Assembly (NCBI RefSeq): GCF_002778325.1
Contig: NZ_NESI01000009.1
Location: 62,001 to 126,000 of the forward strand
Length of the DNA: 64,000 nt
Source: Limnohabitans sp. B9-3
Lineage (GTDB): Bacteria > Pseudomonadota > Gammaproteobacteria > Burkholderiales > Burkholderiaceae_C
Direction: 5' to 3'
Of this stretch, positions 30,365 through 38,838 are shown in pieces (position 1 is the stretch's first letter; every line of letters begins with the position of its first letter). The position numbers and the translations under genes are program-made. Below the pieces are notes generated by a model. The model ran no database searches, was not told where the DNA came from, and saw nothing but the letters and a program-made list of their open reading frames with translations.

Positions 30365-30370
30365 TACATT
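30365..30370 (+). promoter_or_regulatory. Candidate extended -10 box of the aroG leader
   Basis: TGCTACATT is an extended -10 (TG-N-TACATT), ending 7 nt before the leader-peptide ATG at 30378. The leader transcript would then start close to its first codon. Confidence 0.45.
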
Positions 30371-30377
30371 TCAATTT

Positions 30378-30446
30378 ATGAGTTCAGCCCGTTTTTATTT
30401 TGCTTACTTTTTTATCTCACGCCCCCACGGCGGTCGAGAGATCTGA
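30378..30446 (+). CDS. Phe/Tyr leader peptide of the aroG attenuator
   Basis: A 22-codon reading frame whose residues 6-12 are F-Y-F-A-Y-F-F: six aromatic codons out of seven (four Phe, two Tyr). It ends with TGA 30 nt before the terminator stem. The codons for H17-G18-G19 contain the antiterminator segment CGGCGGT (30428-30434). This is the standard design of a regulatory leader (as in pheL), where stalling at the scarce codons decides the RNA fold. Evidence is structural only; no ribosome site is seen, in line with a leaderless start. Confidence 0.75.
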   Translation: MSSARFYFAYFFISRPHGGREI

Positions 30447-30508
30447 ACGTAGCCCAAACGCTCTGAACTCCAAAACCAACCGCCGGACCACCCGGCGGTT
30501 TTTTTTTG
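30428..30508 (+). terminator. Attenuator: antiterminator segment and rho-independent terminator before aroG
   Basis: The terminator stem AACCGCCGG (30478-30486) pairs perfectly over 9 bp with CCGGCGGTT (30492-30500), with a 5-nt loop and nine consecutive T from 30499. The upstream segment CGGCGGT (30428-30434) is exactly complementary to ACCGCCG (30479-30485), so the two folds exclude each other. A ribosome stalled at codons 6-12 leaves the upstream segment free (antitermination). A ribosome at the stop codon covers it (termination). Predicted sensor: charged tRNA-Phe and/or tRNA-Tyr. Confidence 0.8.
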
Positions 30509-30550
30509 CCAAATTTCTAGATCACTTTTTTCAAACTTCAGGACGAGACC

Positions 30551-31660
30551 ATGAAAACGAACACCAGCTATCCAAGCCACGTTGAAAACACCAGTCAAAC
30601 CGACGACCAACGTATCAAGGACATCACCGTGCTGCCTCCTCCCGAACATTTGATTCGCTTCTTCCCGATCCAAGACACACCGGTCGAGAAGCTCATCACG
30701 CAGACCCGCAAGACCATCCACCACATCATGAACGGCAAAGACGATCGCCTGTTGGTGGTGATTGGCCCCTGTTCCATCCACGACCCCGCTGCCGCGATTG
30801 ACTACGCGCGTCGCTTGCAACCGCTGCGCGAAAAGTACGCCGACACCTTAGAAATCGTGATGCGCGTGTACTTCGAAAAGCCACGCACAACCGTGGGCTG
30901 GAAGGGTTTGATCAACGACCCGTACTTGGACGAGAGCTTTCGCATTGACGAAGGCTTGCGCATTGCACGCCAGTTGCTGATCGAGATCAACCGCCTTGGC
31001 CTGCCCGCAGGCAGCGAGTTCTTGGATGCCATCAGCCCCCAATACATTGGCGACCTGATTGCGTGGGGCGCGATTGGTGCGCGCACGACCGAGAGCCAAG
31101 TGCACCGCGAGTTGGCCTCTGGCATTTCAGCGCCCATCGGTTTCAAGAACGGCACGGACGGCAACATCAAAATCGCGACCGACGCCATCCAAGCTGCTGC
31201 TGGCGCGCACCATTTCTTGTCGATTCATAAAAACGGCCAAGTGGCGATTGTGCAAACCAAGGGCAACAAGGATTGCCACGTGATCTTGCGCGGCGGCAAA
31301 GCGCCTAACTATGACGCCGCCAGCGTGACGGCTGCTTGCGAAGAGTTGGCCAAAGCCAAATTGCCTGCTTCGTTGATGGTGGATTGCAGCCACGCCAACA
31401 GCAGCAAGCAGCACGAACGTCAACTGGTGGTGGCCAAAGACATTGCCGAACAAATCAGCGGTGGCTCACACCAAGTGTTTGGCGTGATGATTGAAAGCCA
31501 CATTTTGGGTGGCGCTCAAAAGTTCACGCCTGGTAAAGACGATGTGTCGAAGCTGGAATACGGCAAGAGCATCACCGATGCGTGTTTGGATTGGGACGAT
31601 TCGGTCGCTTCGTTGGACGTTTTATCTGAAGCTGTGGCGGCGCGTCGCCAGCGTTCTTAA
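30551..31660 (+). CDS. aroG: 3-deoxy-7-phosphoheptulonate synthase (DAHP synthase, class I)
   Basis: 369 residues. It condenses phosphoenolpyruvate and erythrose 4-phosphate, the first step of aromatic amino acid synthesis. LLVVIGPCSIHDPAAAIDYA, MRVYFEKPRTTVGWKGLINDP, LDAISPQYIGDLIAWGAIGARTTESQ, GFKNGTDG and MVDCSHANSSKQ are class I (AroF/G/H) signatures. ATG 30551 follows AGGACGAG. Expression is likely controlled by the Phe/Tyr attenuator directly upstream. The allosteric specificity (Phe versus Tyr) is not readable with certainty; AroG is used as the general name. Confidence 0.94.
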   Translation: MKTNTSYPSHVENTSQTDDQRIKDITVLPPPEHLIRFFPIQDTPVEKLITQTRKTIHHIMNGKDDRLLVVIGPCSIHDPAAAIDYARRLQPLREKYADTLEIVMRVYFEKPRTTVGWKGLINDPYLDESFRIDEGLRIARQLLIEINRLGLPAGSEFLDAISPQYIGDLIAWGAIGARTTESQVHRELASGISAPIGFKNGTDGNIKIATDAIQAAAGAHHFLSIHKNGQVAIVQTKGNKDCHVILRGGKAPNYDAASVTAACEELAKAKLPASLMVDCSHANSSKQHERQLVVAKDIAEQISGGSHQVFGVMIESHILGGAQKFTPGKDDVSKLEYGKSITDACLDWDDSVASLDVLSEAVAARRQRS

Positions 31661-31678
31661 CGCGACGCGCGTGTGGGA

Positions 31679-33118
31679 TCACGCCAAGGCTGCAAGCAGC
31701 TTGGCGTGAATGCCACCAAACCCCCCATTGCTCATGCACAACACATGGTCGCCTGCTTGCGCTGCTGCTACGAGCTGTGTAATGACTTGTTCCACCGATC
31801 CAGCCACCGACGCTCGCGCACCCATGGGCGACAAAGCGTCGACCGCATCCCAGTCCAAACCACCTGAGTGACAAAACGCGAGGTCTGCGTCTTCCAAACT
31901 CCACGGCAGTTGCGACTTCATCGTGCCCAGTTTCATGGTGTTGCTGCGTGGCTCAAATACGGCCAAGATGCGCGCATTCGGGCCCACTTTGCGACGCAGG
32001 CCGTCGACGGTGGTGCGAATGGCGGTGGGGTGATGGGCGAAGTCGTCGTACACCGTGATGGCGCCGCCGGCACGCGCCACCGTGCCACGCACTTCCATGC
32101 GGCGACGCACATTTTGAAATTCGCTCAACGAGGCCGAGGCTTGCGCAGGCGACACACCTAAATGTTCTGCGGCGGCAATGGCCGCTAAGGCATTGAGTTG
32201 GTTGTGCACGCCGGTGATGTCCCATTGCACGCGGCCTACTTCTAGGCCTTGGTGCAGCACAGCAAAGTTGTCGGGCTCGCCTTGTATAGACCAGCCGTCG
32301 GGACCCGAGGCGTTGGCGCTTACGCCAAATTTGGCCACGCCGCTCCAGCAGCCTTGGTCCAGCACGCGTTGCAGACTGTCTTCATCCGCGTTCACCACCA
32401 CGCGGCCACTGCCGGGCACGGTGCGCACCAAGTGGTGGAACTGGCGCTCGATGGCGGCGAGGTTATCAAAGATATCGGCATGGTCGAACTCGAGGTTGTT
32501 CAAAATCGCCGTGCGGGGGTGGTAGTGCACAAACTTGCTGCGTTTGTCAAAGAAGGCGGTGTCGTATTCGTCGGCTTCAATCACGAAGGGAGTGCGTTTG
32601 TGGGCGGATACGTCGGCTTCTGAGCTCAAACGGCCCAAACGTGCTGACACGCCAAAGTTCATGGGCACACCGCCCACCAAGAAGCCTGGCTCTAACCCCG
32701 CGGCTTGCAAGATCCAAGCGAGCATGGACGTGGTGGTGGTTTTGCCATGTGTACCCGCTACGGCCAGTACATGGCGCGGTTGGCTGGGGTGGTGCAGCAC
32801 ATGTTCAGCCAGCCACTGCGGGCCGCTGGTGTAGGTGGCACCGCTTTCCAAAATGGCTTCCATCAGCGGAAATTTGGGGCTTCCATCGGCCAAGCGGGCA
32901 CGCGAGACCACGTTGCCGACGACGTACACATCGGGATTCAGGCGCATTTGGTCAGCGTCAAAGCCTTCGATCAGCTCAATGCCGAGGCTGCGCAGCTGGT
33001 CGCTCATGGGCGGATAGACGCCCGCGTCGCAACCTGTCACCTTGTGGCCTGCTTCACGCGCCAACGCTGCCAGTCCACCCATGAACGTGCCGCAAATTCC
33101 CAGAATATGTATGTGCAT
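31679..33118 (-). CDS. mpl: UDP-N-acetylmuramate:L-alanyl-gamma-D-glutamyl-meso-diaminopimelate ligase
   Basis: 479-residue Mur-ligase family member that reattaches recycled tripeptide to UDP-MurNAc. It begins MHIHILGICGTFMGGLAALAREAGHKVTG, the Mpl version of the glycine motif. ATP loop [32 protein letters not shown] and VYDDFAHHPTAI follow. It differs from murC of the same window in GICGTFMGG and the DEYDTAFFDKRSKF segment. Together with ampD it indicates muropeptide recycling. Its start has TAAAAT 6 nt upstream and no normal ribosome site. Confidence 0.95.
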   Translation of the reverse strand: MHIHILGICGTFMGGLAALAREAGHKVTGCDAGVYPPMSDQLRSLGIELIEGFDADQMRLNPDVYVVGNVVSRARLADGSPKFPLMEAILESGATYTSGPQWLAEHVLHHPSQPRHVLAVAGTHGKTTTTSMLAWILQAAGLEPGFLVGGVPMNFGVSARLGRLSSEADVSAHKRTPFVIEADEYDTAFFDKRSKFVHYHPRTAILNNLEFDHADIFDNLAAIERQFHHLVRTVPGSGRVVVNADEDSLQRVLDQGCWSGVAKFGVSANASGPDGWSIQGEPDNFAVLHQGLEVGRVQWDITGVHNQLNALAAIAAAEHLGVSPAQASASLSEFQNVRRRMEVRGTVARAGGAITVYDDFAHHPTAIRTTVDGLRRKVGPNARILAVFEPRSNTMKLGTMKSQLPWSLEDADLAFCHSGGLDWDAVDALSPMGARASVAGSVEQVITQLVAAAQAGDHVLCMSNGGFGGIHAKLLAALA

Positions 33119-33124
33119 GCCCTG

Positions 33125-33183
33125 ATTTTAGGTGGGTGTTCCTATCGATTTCGAGACCGTTCGTCGGGGCTTGGCGCGACAAT
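33125..33183. promoter_or_regulatory. Divergent candidate promoters of mpl and the 33191 gene
   Basis: Minus-strand TAAAAT (33130-33125) ends 6 nt before the mpl ATG. Plus-strand GACAAT (33178-33183) ends 7 nt before ATG 33191. Neither gene has a Shine-Dalgarno at normal distance. The 72-bp gap contains nothing else. Confidence 0.4.
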
Positions 33184-33190
33184 GTGGCCT

Positions 33191-33781
33191 ATGAATACGG
33201 TTCAAGAAGAAATTGCGGCCACAGCGGCGAGCATGGTGGTGGAAGAAGGCTTGGAGTACGGCGCTGCCAAGCGTCGTGCTGTGAAGCAGCTGGGCCTGAA
33301 TGGTCGTGCGCCGTTGCCGAATAACGACCAAGTGGAAGACGCTGTGCGTGAGTACATCGACTTGTTTTGCGCGGATACGCAACCTGCGCAGCTGTTGGCA
33401 CTTCGTCAGTTGGCGGTGGTGTGGATGAACCGTTTGACTGAATTTCGCCCGCATTTGGGCGGTGCGGTGTGGCGTGGTACCGCCACGGACTTGTCGGACA
33501 TTTACCTGCAGTTGTTTTGTGATGACCCCAAATCAGCCGAAATCAAGCTGATTGACCACCAAGTGCGCTATGAAGTGAGCACGGTGCAGGGCTTTCAAGG
33601 TGAGGCAGTGGACGCCTTGAGCTTGGTGTGTGTGTGCCCGGGCCTGACCCAAAAAGTGTTGGTTCACTTGATGATTTATGACCATGACGATCTGCGAGGT
33701 GCCTTGAAGCCCGATGCCCAAGGTCGGACTCAGCGTGGCAATTTAGCGGCATTAGAACGATTGATGAAGGAAGAACTATGA
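33191..33781 (+). CDS. Conserved-looking protein of unknown function
   Basis: 196 residues, acidic and helix-rich at the N-terminus (MNTVQEEIAATAASMVVEEGLEYGAAKRRAVKQLGL). The middle EFRPHLGGAVWRGTATDLSDIYLQLFCDDP has the look of a nucleotidyltransferase-like fold (a guess). No signal peptide or membrane segment. Good codon use and a 4-bp ATGA overlap with the downstream thioredoxin-like gene support a real gene. An upstream ATG at 33182 would add three residues but overlaps the candidate -10. I do not recognise a named family. Confidence 0.8.
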   Translation: MNTVQEEIAATAASMVVEEGLEYGAAKRRAVKQLGLNGRAPLPNNDQVEDAVREYIDLFCADTQPAQLLALRQLAVVWMNRLTEFRPHLGGAVWRGTATDLSDIYLQLFCDDPKSAEIKLIDHQVRYEVSTVQGFQGEAVDALSLVCVCPGLTQKVLVHLMIYDHDDLRGALKPDAQGRTQRGNLAALERLMKEEL

Positions 33782-34305
33782 CGATATCAACATCGCGTCG
33801 CAATTGGCTGTATGCCGGTGTGGCTGCTTTGGCAGGTTTGGCTGGTGCCGGCTTTGCCTGGCGGCGTCATGCGGTGACGGATATCCCGAATGAGGCTTTG
33901 GCGGCCCTTTGGGCCTCCGAATTTGAGTCGCCCAGCGGAGAGGTTTTGCGATTGGCTGATTTAAAGGGTAAACCCTTGGTGTTGAATTTCTGGGCTACAT
34001 GGTGTCCACCTTGTGTCGGAGAAATGCCGTTAATCGATGCCTTTTACCGTCAAAACTCGGTAAAAGGCTGGCAAGTGATAGGGTTGGCCATTGACCAGCC
34101 CAGCCGCGTGAGGCAGTTTTTGTCACAACATCCAGTGTCATACCCCATTGGTCTGGCCGGGTTGAATGGCACCGAGCTGGGTAAATTGCTTGGAAATACC
34201 CAAGGCGGCCTCCCATTCACGGTGGTTTTGAATGCGCAGGGTCAGCTCAAACAGCAGAAATTGGGGAAATTGTCTGAAGATGATGTGAAGCTTTGGGCGT
34301 CGTGA
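33778..34305 (+). CDS. TlpA-like thiol:disulfide oxidoreductase with Tat-type signal
   Basis: 175 residues. The N-terminus has SRRNWL followed by a hydrophobic stretch (YAGVAALAGLAGAGFAW), matching a twin-arginine signal or signal anchor. The thioredoxin-fold domain carries the redox-active WCPPC in NFWATWCPPCVGEMP, typical of TlpA/ResA proteins that reduce periplasmic disulfides such as those of apocytochrome c or Cu-A sites. The cis-Pro region is GGLPFTVVL. Overlaps the preceding gene by 4 bp; the partner is unknown. Confidence 0.88.
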   Translation: MTISTSRRNWLYAGVAALAGLAGAGFAWRRHAVTDIPNEALAALWASEFESPSGEVLRLADLKGKPLVLNFWATWCPPCVGEMPLIDAFYRQNSVKGWQVIGLAIDQPSRVRQFLSQHPVSYPIGLAGLNGTELGKLLGNTQGGLPFTVVLNAQGQLKQQKLGKLSEDDVKLWAS

Positions 34306-34350
34306 CGGGAATTCCTGAGAATGGATTTGCAATTTGGTGTAAATTAGGCA

Positions 34351-34369
34351 CTTATTTACAACAAATAAG
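34351..34369 (+). repeat. Inverted repeat in the accB leader
   Basis: CTTATTT and AAATAAG form a 7-bp stem around ACAAC, ending 9 bp before the accB start and overlapping its ribosome site (TAAGG). It could be an operator or an mRNA hairpin affecting accB translation. The function is inferred only from position. Confidence 0.4.
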
Positions 34370-34377
34370 GTGTAGTT

Positions 34378-34836
34378 ATGGATTTGCGAAAACTCAAGAC
34401 GTTGATTGACCTGGTCTCCGACTCCAATGTGTCTGAACTCGAAATTACAGAGGCAGAAGGCAAGGTTCGCATCGTCAAGAGTGCGCCAGCGCCGATGGCG
34501 ATGGTCACGCAAACGATGAACGCACCCGTCGCCGCAGCGCCTGCCCCTGTCGCTGCACCTGTCGCCGCACCTGCTGTTGCTGTGGTTGAAGCGGTTCCTG
34601 CAGGTCACACCGTGAAGTCACCCATGGTGGGCACGTTCTACCGTTCTTCTAGTCCAGGTGCCAAGTCCTTTGTTGAAATTGGCAGCCAAGTCAAAGAAGG
34701 CGACACCATCTGCATCATTGAAGCGATGAAGATCTTGAATGAGATCGAAGCTGACAAGTCCGGCACCATCACCCAAATCTTGGCCGAGAACGGTCAAGCA
34801 GTTGAATACGGCGCGCCCTTGTTCATCATTGAATAA
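34378..34836 (+). CDS. accB: Acetyl-CoA carboxylase biotin carboxyl carrier protein
   Basis: 152 residues. The N-terminus ([32 protein letters not shown]) is the BCCP dimer segment, then a mobile Ala/Pro/Val linker, and the biotinyl domain with the biotin-attachment motif EAMKILNEI. It carries carboxybiotin between AccC and the AccAD transferase in fatty-acid synthesis. 12 bp before accC, forming accBC as in most proteobacteria. Confidence 0.96.
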   Translation: MDLRKLKTLIDLVSDSNVSELEITEAEGKVRIVKSAPAPMAMVTQTMNAPVAAAPAPVAAPVAAPAVAVVEAVPAGHTVKSPMVGTFYRSSSPGAKSFVEIGSQVKEGDTICIIEAMKILNEIEADKSGTITQILAENGQAVEYGAPLFIIE

Positions 34837-34848
34837 GGGGTTCACGCC

Positions 34849-36198
34849 ATGTTCAAGAAAATTCTGATCGCCAATCGCGGCGAGATTGCCCTTCGCATTC
34901 AGCGCGCGTGTCGCGAGCTGGGTGTGAAAGCGGTGATGGTGTATTCCGAGGCCGATCGTGACGCGAAATACGTCAAATTAGCCGACGAAGCGGTGTGTAT
35001 TGGCCCTGCGGCATCCGCTCAGAGCTACCTCAACATGCCGGCCATCATTGCGGCGGCTGAGGTGACCGACTCTGAGGCCATCCATCCAGGTTACGGTTTT
35101 TTGAGTGAAAACGCCGACTTCGCCGAACGTGTCGAGAAAAGTGGCTTCCAATTCATTGGTCCGACCGCTGAATCGATCCGCATCATGGGCGACAAAGTGT
35201 CGGCCAAGCAAGCCATGATTCGTGCGGGCGTGCCTTGTGTGCCAGGCTCGGAAGGCGAGTTGCCAGACGATCCTGCGCAAATCCGCCGCATTGCCAAAAG
35301 CGTGGGCTATCCCGTGATCATCAAAGCCGCTGGCGGCGGCGGCGGTCGCGGCATGCGCGTGGTGCACACCGAAGCTGCGTTGGTCAACGCGGTGGCCATG
35401 ACCAAGGCTGAAGCGGGCACCGCCTTTGGCAACCCCGCGGTGTACATGGAGAAGTTCCTCCAGAACCCACGCCACATTGAAATTCAAATCTTGGCCGACA
35501 AGTTCAAGAATGCTGTCTATTTGGGTGAGCGTGATTGCTCGATGCAGCGCCGTCACCAAAAAGTGATCGAGGAAGCGCCTGCACCTGGTATTCCCCGCAA
35601 ATTGATTGAGAAGATCGGCGAGCGTTGCGCAGCGGCATGTAAAAAGATTGGCTATCGCGGCGCAGGCACGTTCGAGTTCTTGTTTGAAAACGGCGAGTTT
35701 TATTTCATTGAAATGAACACCCGTGTGCAAGTGGAGCACCCGGTGACCGAGTACATCACGGGCGTGGACATCGTGAAAACGCAAATCATGGTGGCTGCAG
35801 GCTTGAAGTTGCCGTTCACGCAGCGTGATATTCACGTGCGTGGCCACTCGATTGAGTGCCGTATCAACGCAGAAGACCCATTCAAGTTTATTCCCTCACC
35901 TGGCCGTATCACCATGTGGCATGCGCCCGGTGGTCCCGGTGTTCGCGTGGACACGCACATCTACACCAACTACTTTGTGCCACCGAACTACGACTCGATG
36001 ATTGGCAAGATCATTGTGCACGGCGATACCCGTGACGAGGCTTTGGCACGCATGCGCACGGCGCTGAATGAAACTTTGGTCGAAGGCATCAACACCAACA
36101 TCCCGTTGCACCGCGAGTTGATGGTGGATGCCAAGTTCATGGCGGGCGGTACCAACATCCACTACTTGGAAGAGTGGCTTGCCGCTCACAAGCGCTGA
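34849..36198 (+). CDS. accC: Biotin carboxylase subunit of acetyl-CoA carboxylase
   Basis: 449-residue ATP-grasp enzyme carboxylating the biotin of Acc[25 protein letters not shown] is the N-terminal signature; [13 protein letters not shown] is the glycine-rich ATP loop, [15 protein letters not shown] and [22 protein letters not shown] are further hallmarks. Its stop overlaps the prmA start (TGATG). Confidence 0.97.
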   Translation: MFKKILIANRGEIALRIQRACRELGVKAVMVYSEADRDAKYVKLADEAVCIGPAASAQSYLNMPAIIAAAEVTDSEAIHPGYGFLSENADFAERVEKSGFQFIGPTAESIRIMGDKVSAKQAMIRAGVPCVPGSEGELPDDPAQIRRIAKSVGYPVIIKAAGGGGGRGMRVVHTEAALVNAVAMTKAEAGTAFGNPAVYMEKFLQNPRHIEIQILADKFKNAVYLGERDCSMQRRHQKVIEEAPAPGIPRKLIEKIGERCAAACKKIGYRGAGTFEFLFENGEFYFIEMNTRVQVEHPVTEYITGVDIVKTQIMVAAGLKLPFTQRDIHVRGHSIECRINAEDPFKFIPSPGRITMWHAPGGPGVRVDTHIYTNYFVPPNYDSMIGKIIVHGDTRDEALARMRTALNETLVEGINTNIPLHRELMVDAKFMAGGTNIHYLEEWLAAHKR

Positions 36199-37079
36199 TG
36201 TTTGAGTTGCGACTGATGTGCCCTGAAGAGGGCGTGGAAGCCGTCAGCGATGCGCTGGACGCCTTGGACGCGTTGAGTGTGTCGGTGGAAGACGCCGATG
36301 CACAAACCGATGCTGAGCAAGCCTTGTTTGGCGAGCCCGGGATGCCACCGCCCAAAGGCGGTTGGAAGCGTTCGCGTATCGTGGCCTTGTTTACCGAGCA
36401 AACAGCGGCGCAAGACGCTGCGCGTTTGCTGGCCTTGCAAGACTTCTTTGAGGGCTCTGAGGTGTTGGGCATCCAAGCAGTGGCGGATCAAGATTGGGTG
36501 CGTTTGACGCAGTCGCAATTCGCCCCCGTTGAGATCACGCCTGAGTTTTGGATTGTCCCGACATGGCATGAGCCACCTGCACAAGCCCAGAGAGTGATTC
36601 GCCTTGACCCCGGTTTGGCGTTTGGCACCGGTACCCACCCCACCACGCGCATGTGTTTGCGCTGGATTGCCACCCACGATGTGGCCCAGCAACGCGTGCT
36701 TGACTACGGCTGTGGCTCAGGCATCTTGGCGATTGGCGCAGCCTTGCATGGCGCGACATCGGTCGATGCGGTGGACATTGACGATGCCGCCGTGACCGCG
36801 ACCACCTTGAATGCAGACGCGAACAACGTGCGCTTGAATGCGGGATTGCCTGATCAAGCGTCGGGTATGTATCAAACTGTGTTGGCCAACATCTTGGCTA
36901 CGCCATTGAAAGTGCTGGCGCCGCTGCTGTGCAAGCACGTGGCTGCTGATGGTCATTTGGTGCTGGCTGGCATTTTGGAGCGTCAAGCGCAAGAGCTGAA
37001 AGATGCTTATGCACCTTACTGCGTGTTGCAAGTGAGCGATCAAGAAGACGGTTGGATTTTGATGACCGCCAAACTCTGA
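36198..37079 (+). CDS. prmA: Ribosomal protein L11 methyltransferase
   Basis: 293 residues. It trimethylates L11 lysines and the N-terminus using SAM. The N-terminal substrate domain starts [20 protein letters not shown]. The SAM domain has LDPGLAFGTGTHPTTRMCL, VLDYGCGSGILAIGA and VLANILATPL. ATG 36198 overlaps the accC stop; an ATG at 36174 would extend into accC. accBC-prmA is a common proteobacterial arrangement. Confidence 0.95.
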   Translation: MFELRLMCPEEGVEAVSDALDALDALSVSVEDADAQTDAEQALFGEPGMPPPKGGWKRSRIVALFTEQTAAQDAARLLALQDFFEGSEVLGIQAVADQDWVRLTQSQFAPVEITPEFWIVPTWHEPPAQAQRVIRLDPGLAFGTGTHPTTRMCLRWIATHDVAQQRVLDYGCGSGILAIGAALHGATSVDAVDIDDAAVTATTLNADANNVRLNAGLPDQASGMYQTVLANILATPLKVLAPLLCKHVAADGHLVLAGILERQAQELKDAYAPYCVLQVSDQEDGWILMTAKL

Positions 37080-37087
37080 CGTTTGCA

Positions 37088-37828
37088 ATGCAAATCACGC
37101 ACTGCCCCACATGTGCCACTTCTTTTCAAGTCACGCCCGATCAGCTCAGGCAGGCTGACGGGTGGGTGCGGTGTGGGCGTTGCGAGTACGTGTTTGAAGC
37201 CTTACTCCATCTGACACCGCCTGCTGCTATCAGCGACGCGAGCTCACTTGCCGCCTTGTTTGCAGAGTTGGATTTGCCATTGCCCACGCCTGAGGCCAAG
37301 ACAACAGCCCTGCCGGAGATGGCGCCCGCACCCGAACCTGCGCCCGCATCAGCGCCTTTGCCTCGCTGGCGAGGACTGTGGCTGTTTGCATGTGTCAGTT
37401 TGCTGCTGCTGTTGATGGCTCAATTTGCATGGGTGGGGCGACATGTGTTGTTCGCGCAAGTTCCCGCGTTGCGACCCGCTTTGCTGGCAGCCTGTGAATC
37501 ATTCCAGTGTGAAGTCACTTGGCCGCGAGCGCCCGATGCGGTGTTGATTGAAAGCAGCCAATTCAGTGAGGCGCCGGGAGGTGGTTATGCCGTGGACTTG
37601 CACTTGAAAAACACAGAGAGCTATCCCGTGGCCACGCCTGCATTGGAGCTCACTTTGTTGGATTTGCAAGACCAAGTGGTGGTGCGGCGTGTGTTCAAGC
37701 AAGATGAGCTGGGTTTGGAAGATCACATGTTGGCGCTGCGAGAGGTTCGTGTCCACCTTCATTTTGATTTAGAAGCCGGCGCCAGTCAGCGCACCGTGGG
37801 CTTTCGCGCCTTGGTTTTTTATCCGTAA
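37088..37828 (+). CDS. Zinc-ribbon membrane protein, DUF3426 type
   Basis: 246 residues. The N-terminal MJ0042-type zinc ribbon reads CPTC...CGRC within residues 6-37. A Pro/Ala-rich linker and a membrane span (LWLFACVSLLLLLMAQFAWV) follow. The periplasmic C-terminal domain (DUF3426) is beta-rich (GGYAVDLHLKNTESYPVATPALELTLLDLQD). Start ATG 37088, 8 bp after prmA. Genes of this type regularly follow prmA in betaproteobacteria; their role is unknown. Confidence 0.85.
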   Translation: MQITHCPTCATSFQVTPDQLRQADGWVRCGRCEYVFEALLHLTPPAAISDASSLAALFAELDLPLPTPEAKTTALPEMAPAPEPAPASAPLPRWRGLWLFACVSLLLLLMAQFAWVGRHVLFAQVPALRPALLAACESFQCEVTWPRAPDAVLIESSQFSEAPGGGYAVDLHLKNTESYPVATPALELTLLDLQDQVVVRRVFKQDELGLEDHMLALREVRVHLHFDLEAGASQRTVGFRALVFYP

Positions 37829-37838
37829 GAAGGTCAGC

Positions 37839-38732
37839 ATGGCTTCTTTGATTTGTGGCTCTTTGGCATTTGACTCCATCATGACCTTTGAAGGTCGATT
37901 TGCTGAACAAATCTTGCCCGATCAGCTGCACATCTTGAATGTGTCTTTTTTGGTACCCGCTTTGCGTCGCGACTTTGGGGGTTGCGCTGGCAATATTGCC
38001 TACAGCCTGAAGATGCTGGGTGGTCATCCCCTGCCTATGGCGACGCTGGGATCTGACGGTGCCGATTACTTGAAACGTTTGATGAGCTTGGGCATTTCGA
38101 CCGAGTTTGTGCGTCAAGTGGAAGACACGTACACCGCACAAGCCATGATCATGACCGATCGGGACAACAACCAAATCACGGCATTTCACCCGGGCGCCAT
38201 GATGCAAGCGGACGCTCTGCGCATTGAAAAGCGCGCCGACATCAAGTTGGGCATCATTTCTCCAGACGGTCGTGATGCCATGTTGCTACACGCGGACCAG
38301 TTCAAGGCCGCAGACATCCCATTTGTCTTTGATCCCGGCCAAGGTTTGCCGATGTTTGATGGGTCTGAGCTCGCACGTTTCATCGACCAAGCGACATGGG
38401 TCACCGTGAATGACTACGAGGGCAAGATGCTCAGCGACCGCACAGGTTTAACCCATGCCGAGATTTCTCGCCGTGTCGATGGTTTGATCGTGACCCTAGG
38501 CGCGCAGGGTTGCGAGGTTTGGGTGAATGGGGAGAAAACGGTTGTGCCACCCGTTAAGGCACTGGCGGTGGTCGATCCGACGGGTTGTGGTGATGCTTGG
38601 CGTGGCGCTTTGTTGTTTGGCTTGGAGCAAGGCTGGTCTTTGGCTCGGTGCGCAGCGTTGGGCAACCACGTTGGCGCCTTGAAAATTGCGCAACGCGGCC
38701 CACAAAATTACAGCGTAGAAGTTTTGAGTTGA
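37839..38732 (+). CDS. PfkB-family carbohydrate/nucleoside kinase
   Basis: 297 residues. GGCAGNIAYSLKMLGGHP is the N-terminal sugar-binding signature and DPTGCGDAWRGALLFGL the C-terminal PfkB signature with the catalytic Asp and anion hole. This subset resembles adenosine kinase-like proteins of betaproteobacteria (SLICGSLAFDSIMTFEGRF start), but substrate calls within PfkB are unreliable. Located 10 bp after the zinc-ribbon gene. Confidence 0.88.
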   Translation: MASLICGSLAFDSIMTFEGRFAEQILPDQLHILNVSFLVPALRRDFGGCAGNIAYSLKMLGGHPLPMATLGSDGADYLKRLMSLGISTEFVRQVEDTYTAQAMIMTDRDNNQITAFHPGAMMQADALRIEKRADIKLGIISPDGRDAMLLHADQFKAADIPFVFDPGQGLPMFDGSELARFIDQATWVTVNDYEGKMLSDRTGLTHAEISRRVDGLIVTLGAQGCEVWVNGEKTVVPPVKALAVVDPTGCGDAWRGALLFGLEQGWSLARCAALGNHVGALKIAQRGPQNYSVEVLS

Positions 38733-38774
38733 GAAACATCAGGCATAAGCACCTGCCACATACGCCATAAGAAA

Positions 38775-38802
38775 AAGCCCGAGACCTTGCGGTGTCGGGC
38801 TT
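38775..38802 (-). terminator. Bidirectional terminator between the PfkB kinase and H1-like genes
   Basis: A 12-bp stem with a single G/G mismatch (AAGCCCGAGACC / GGTGTCGGGCTT) encloses the loop TTGC. On the minus strand it is followed by a T-run (AAAAA at 38772-38776 on the plus strand), so it mainly serves the H1-like gene. It probably also stops readthrough from the kinase. Confidence 0.85.
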
Positions 38803-38838
38803 GAGATGACGGTCAAACCGTCCCAGAGATCTGAATGA

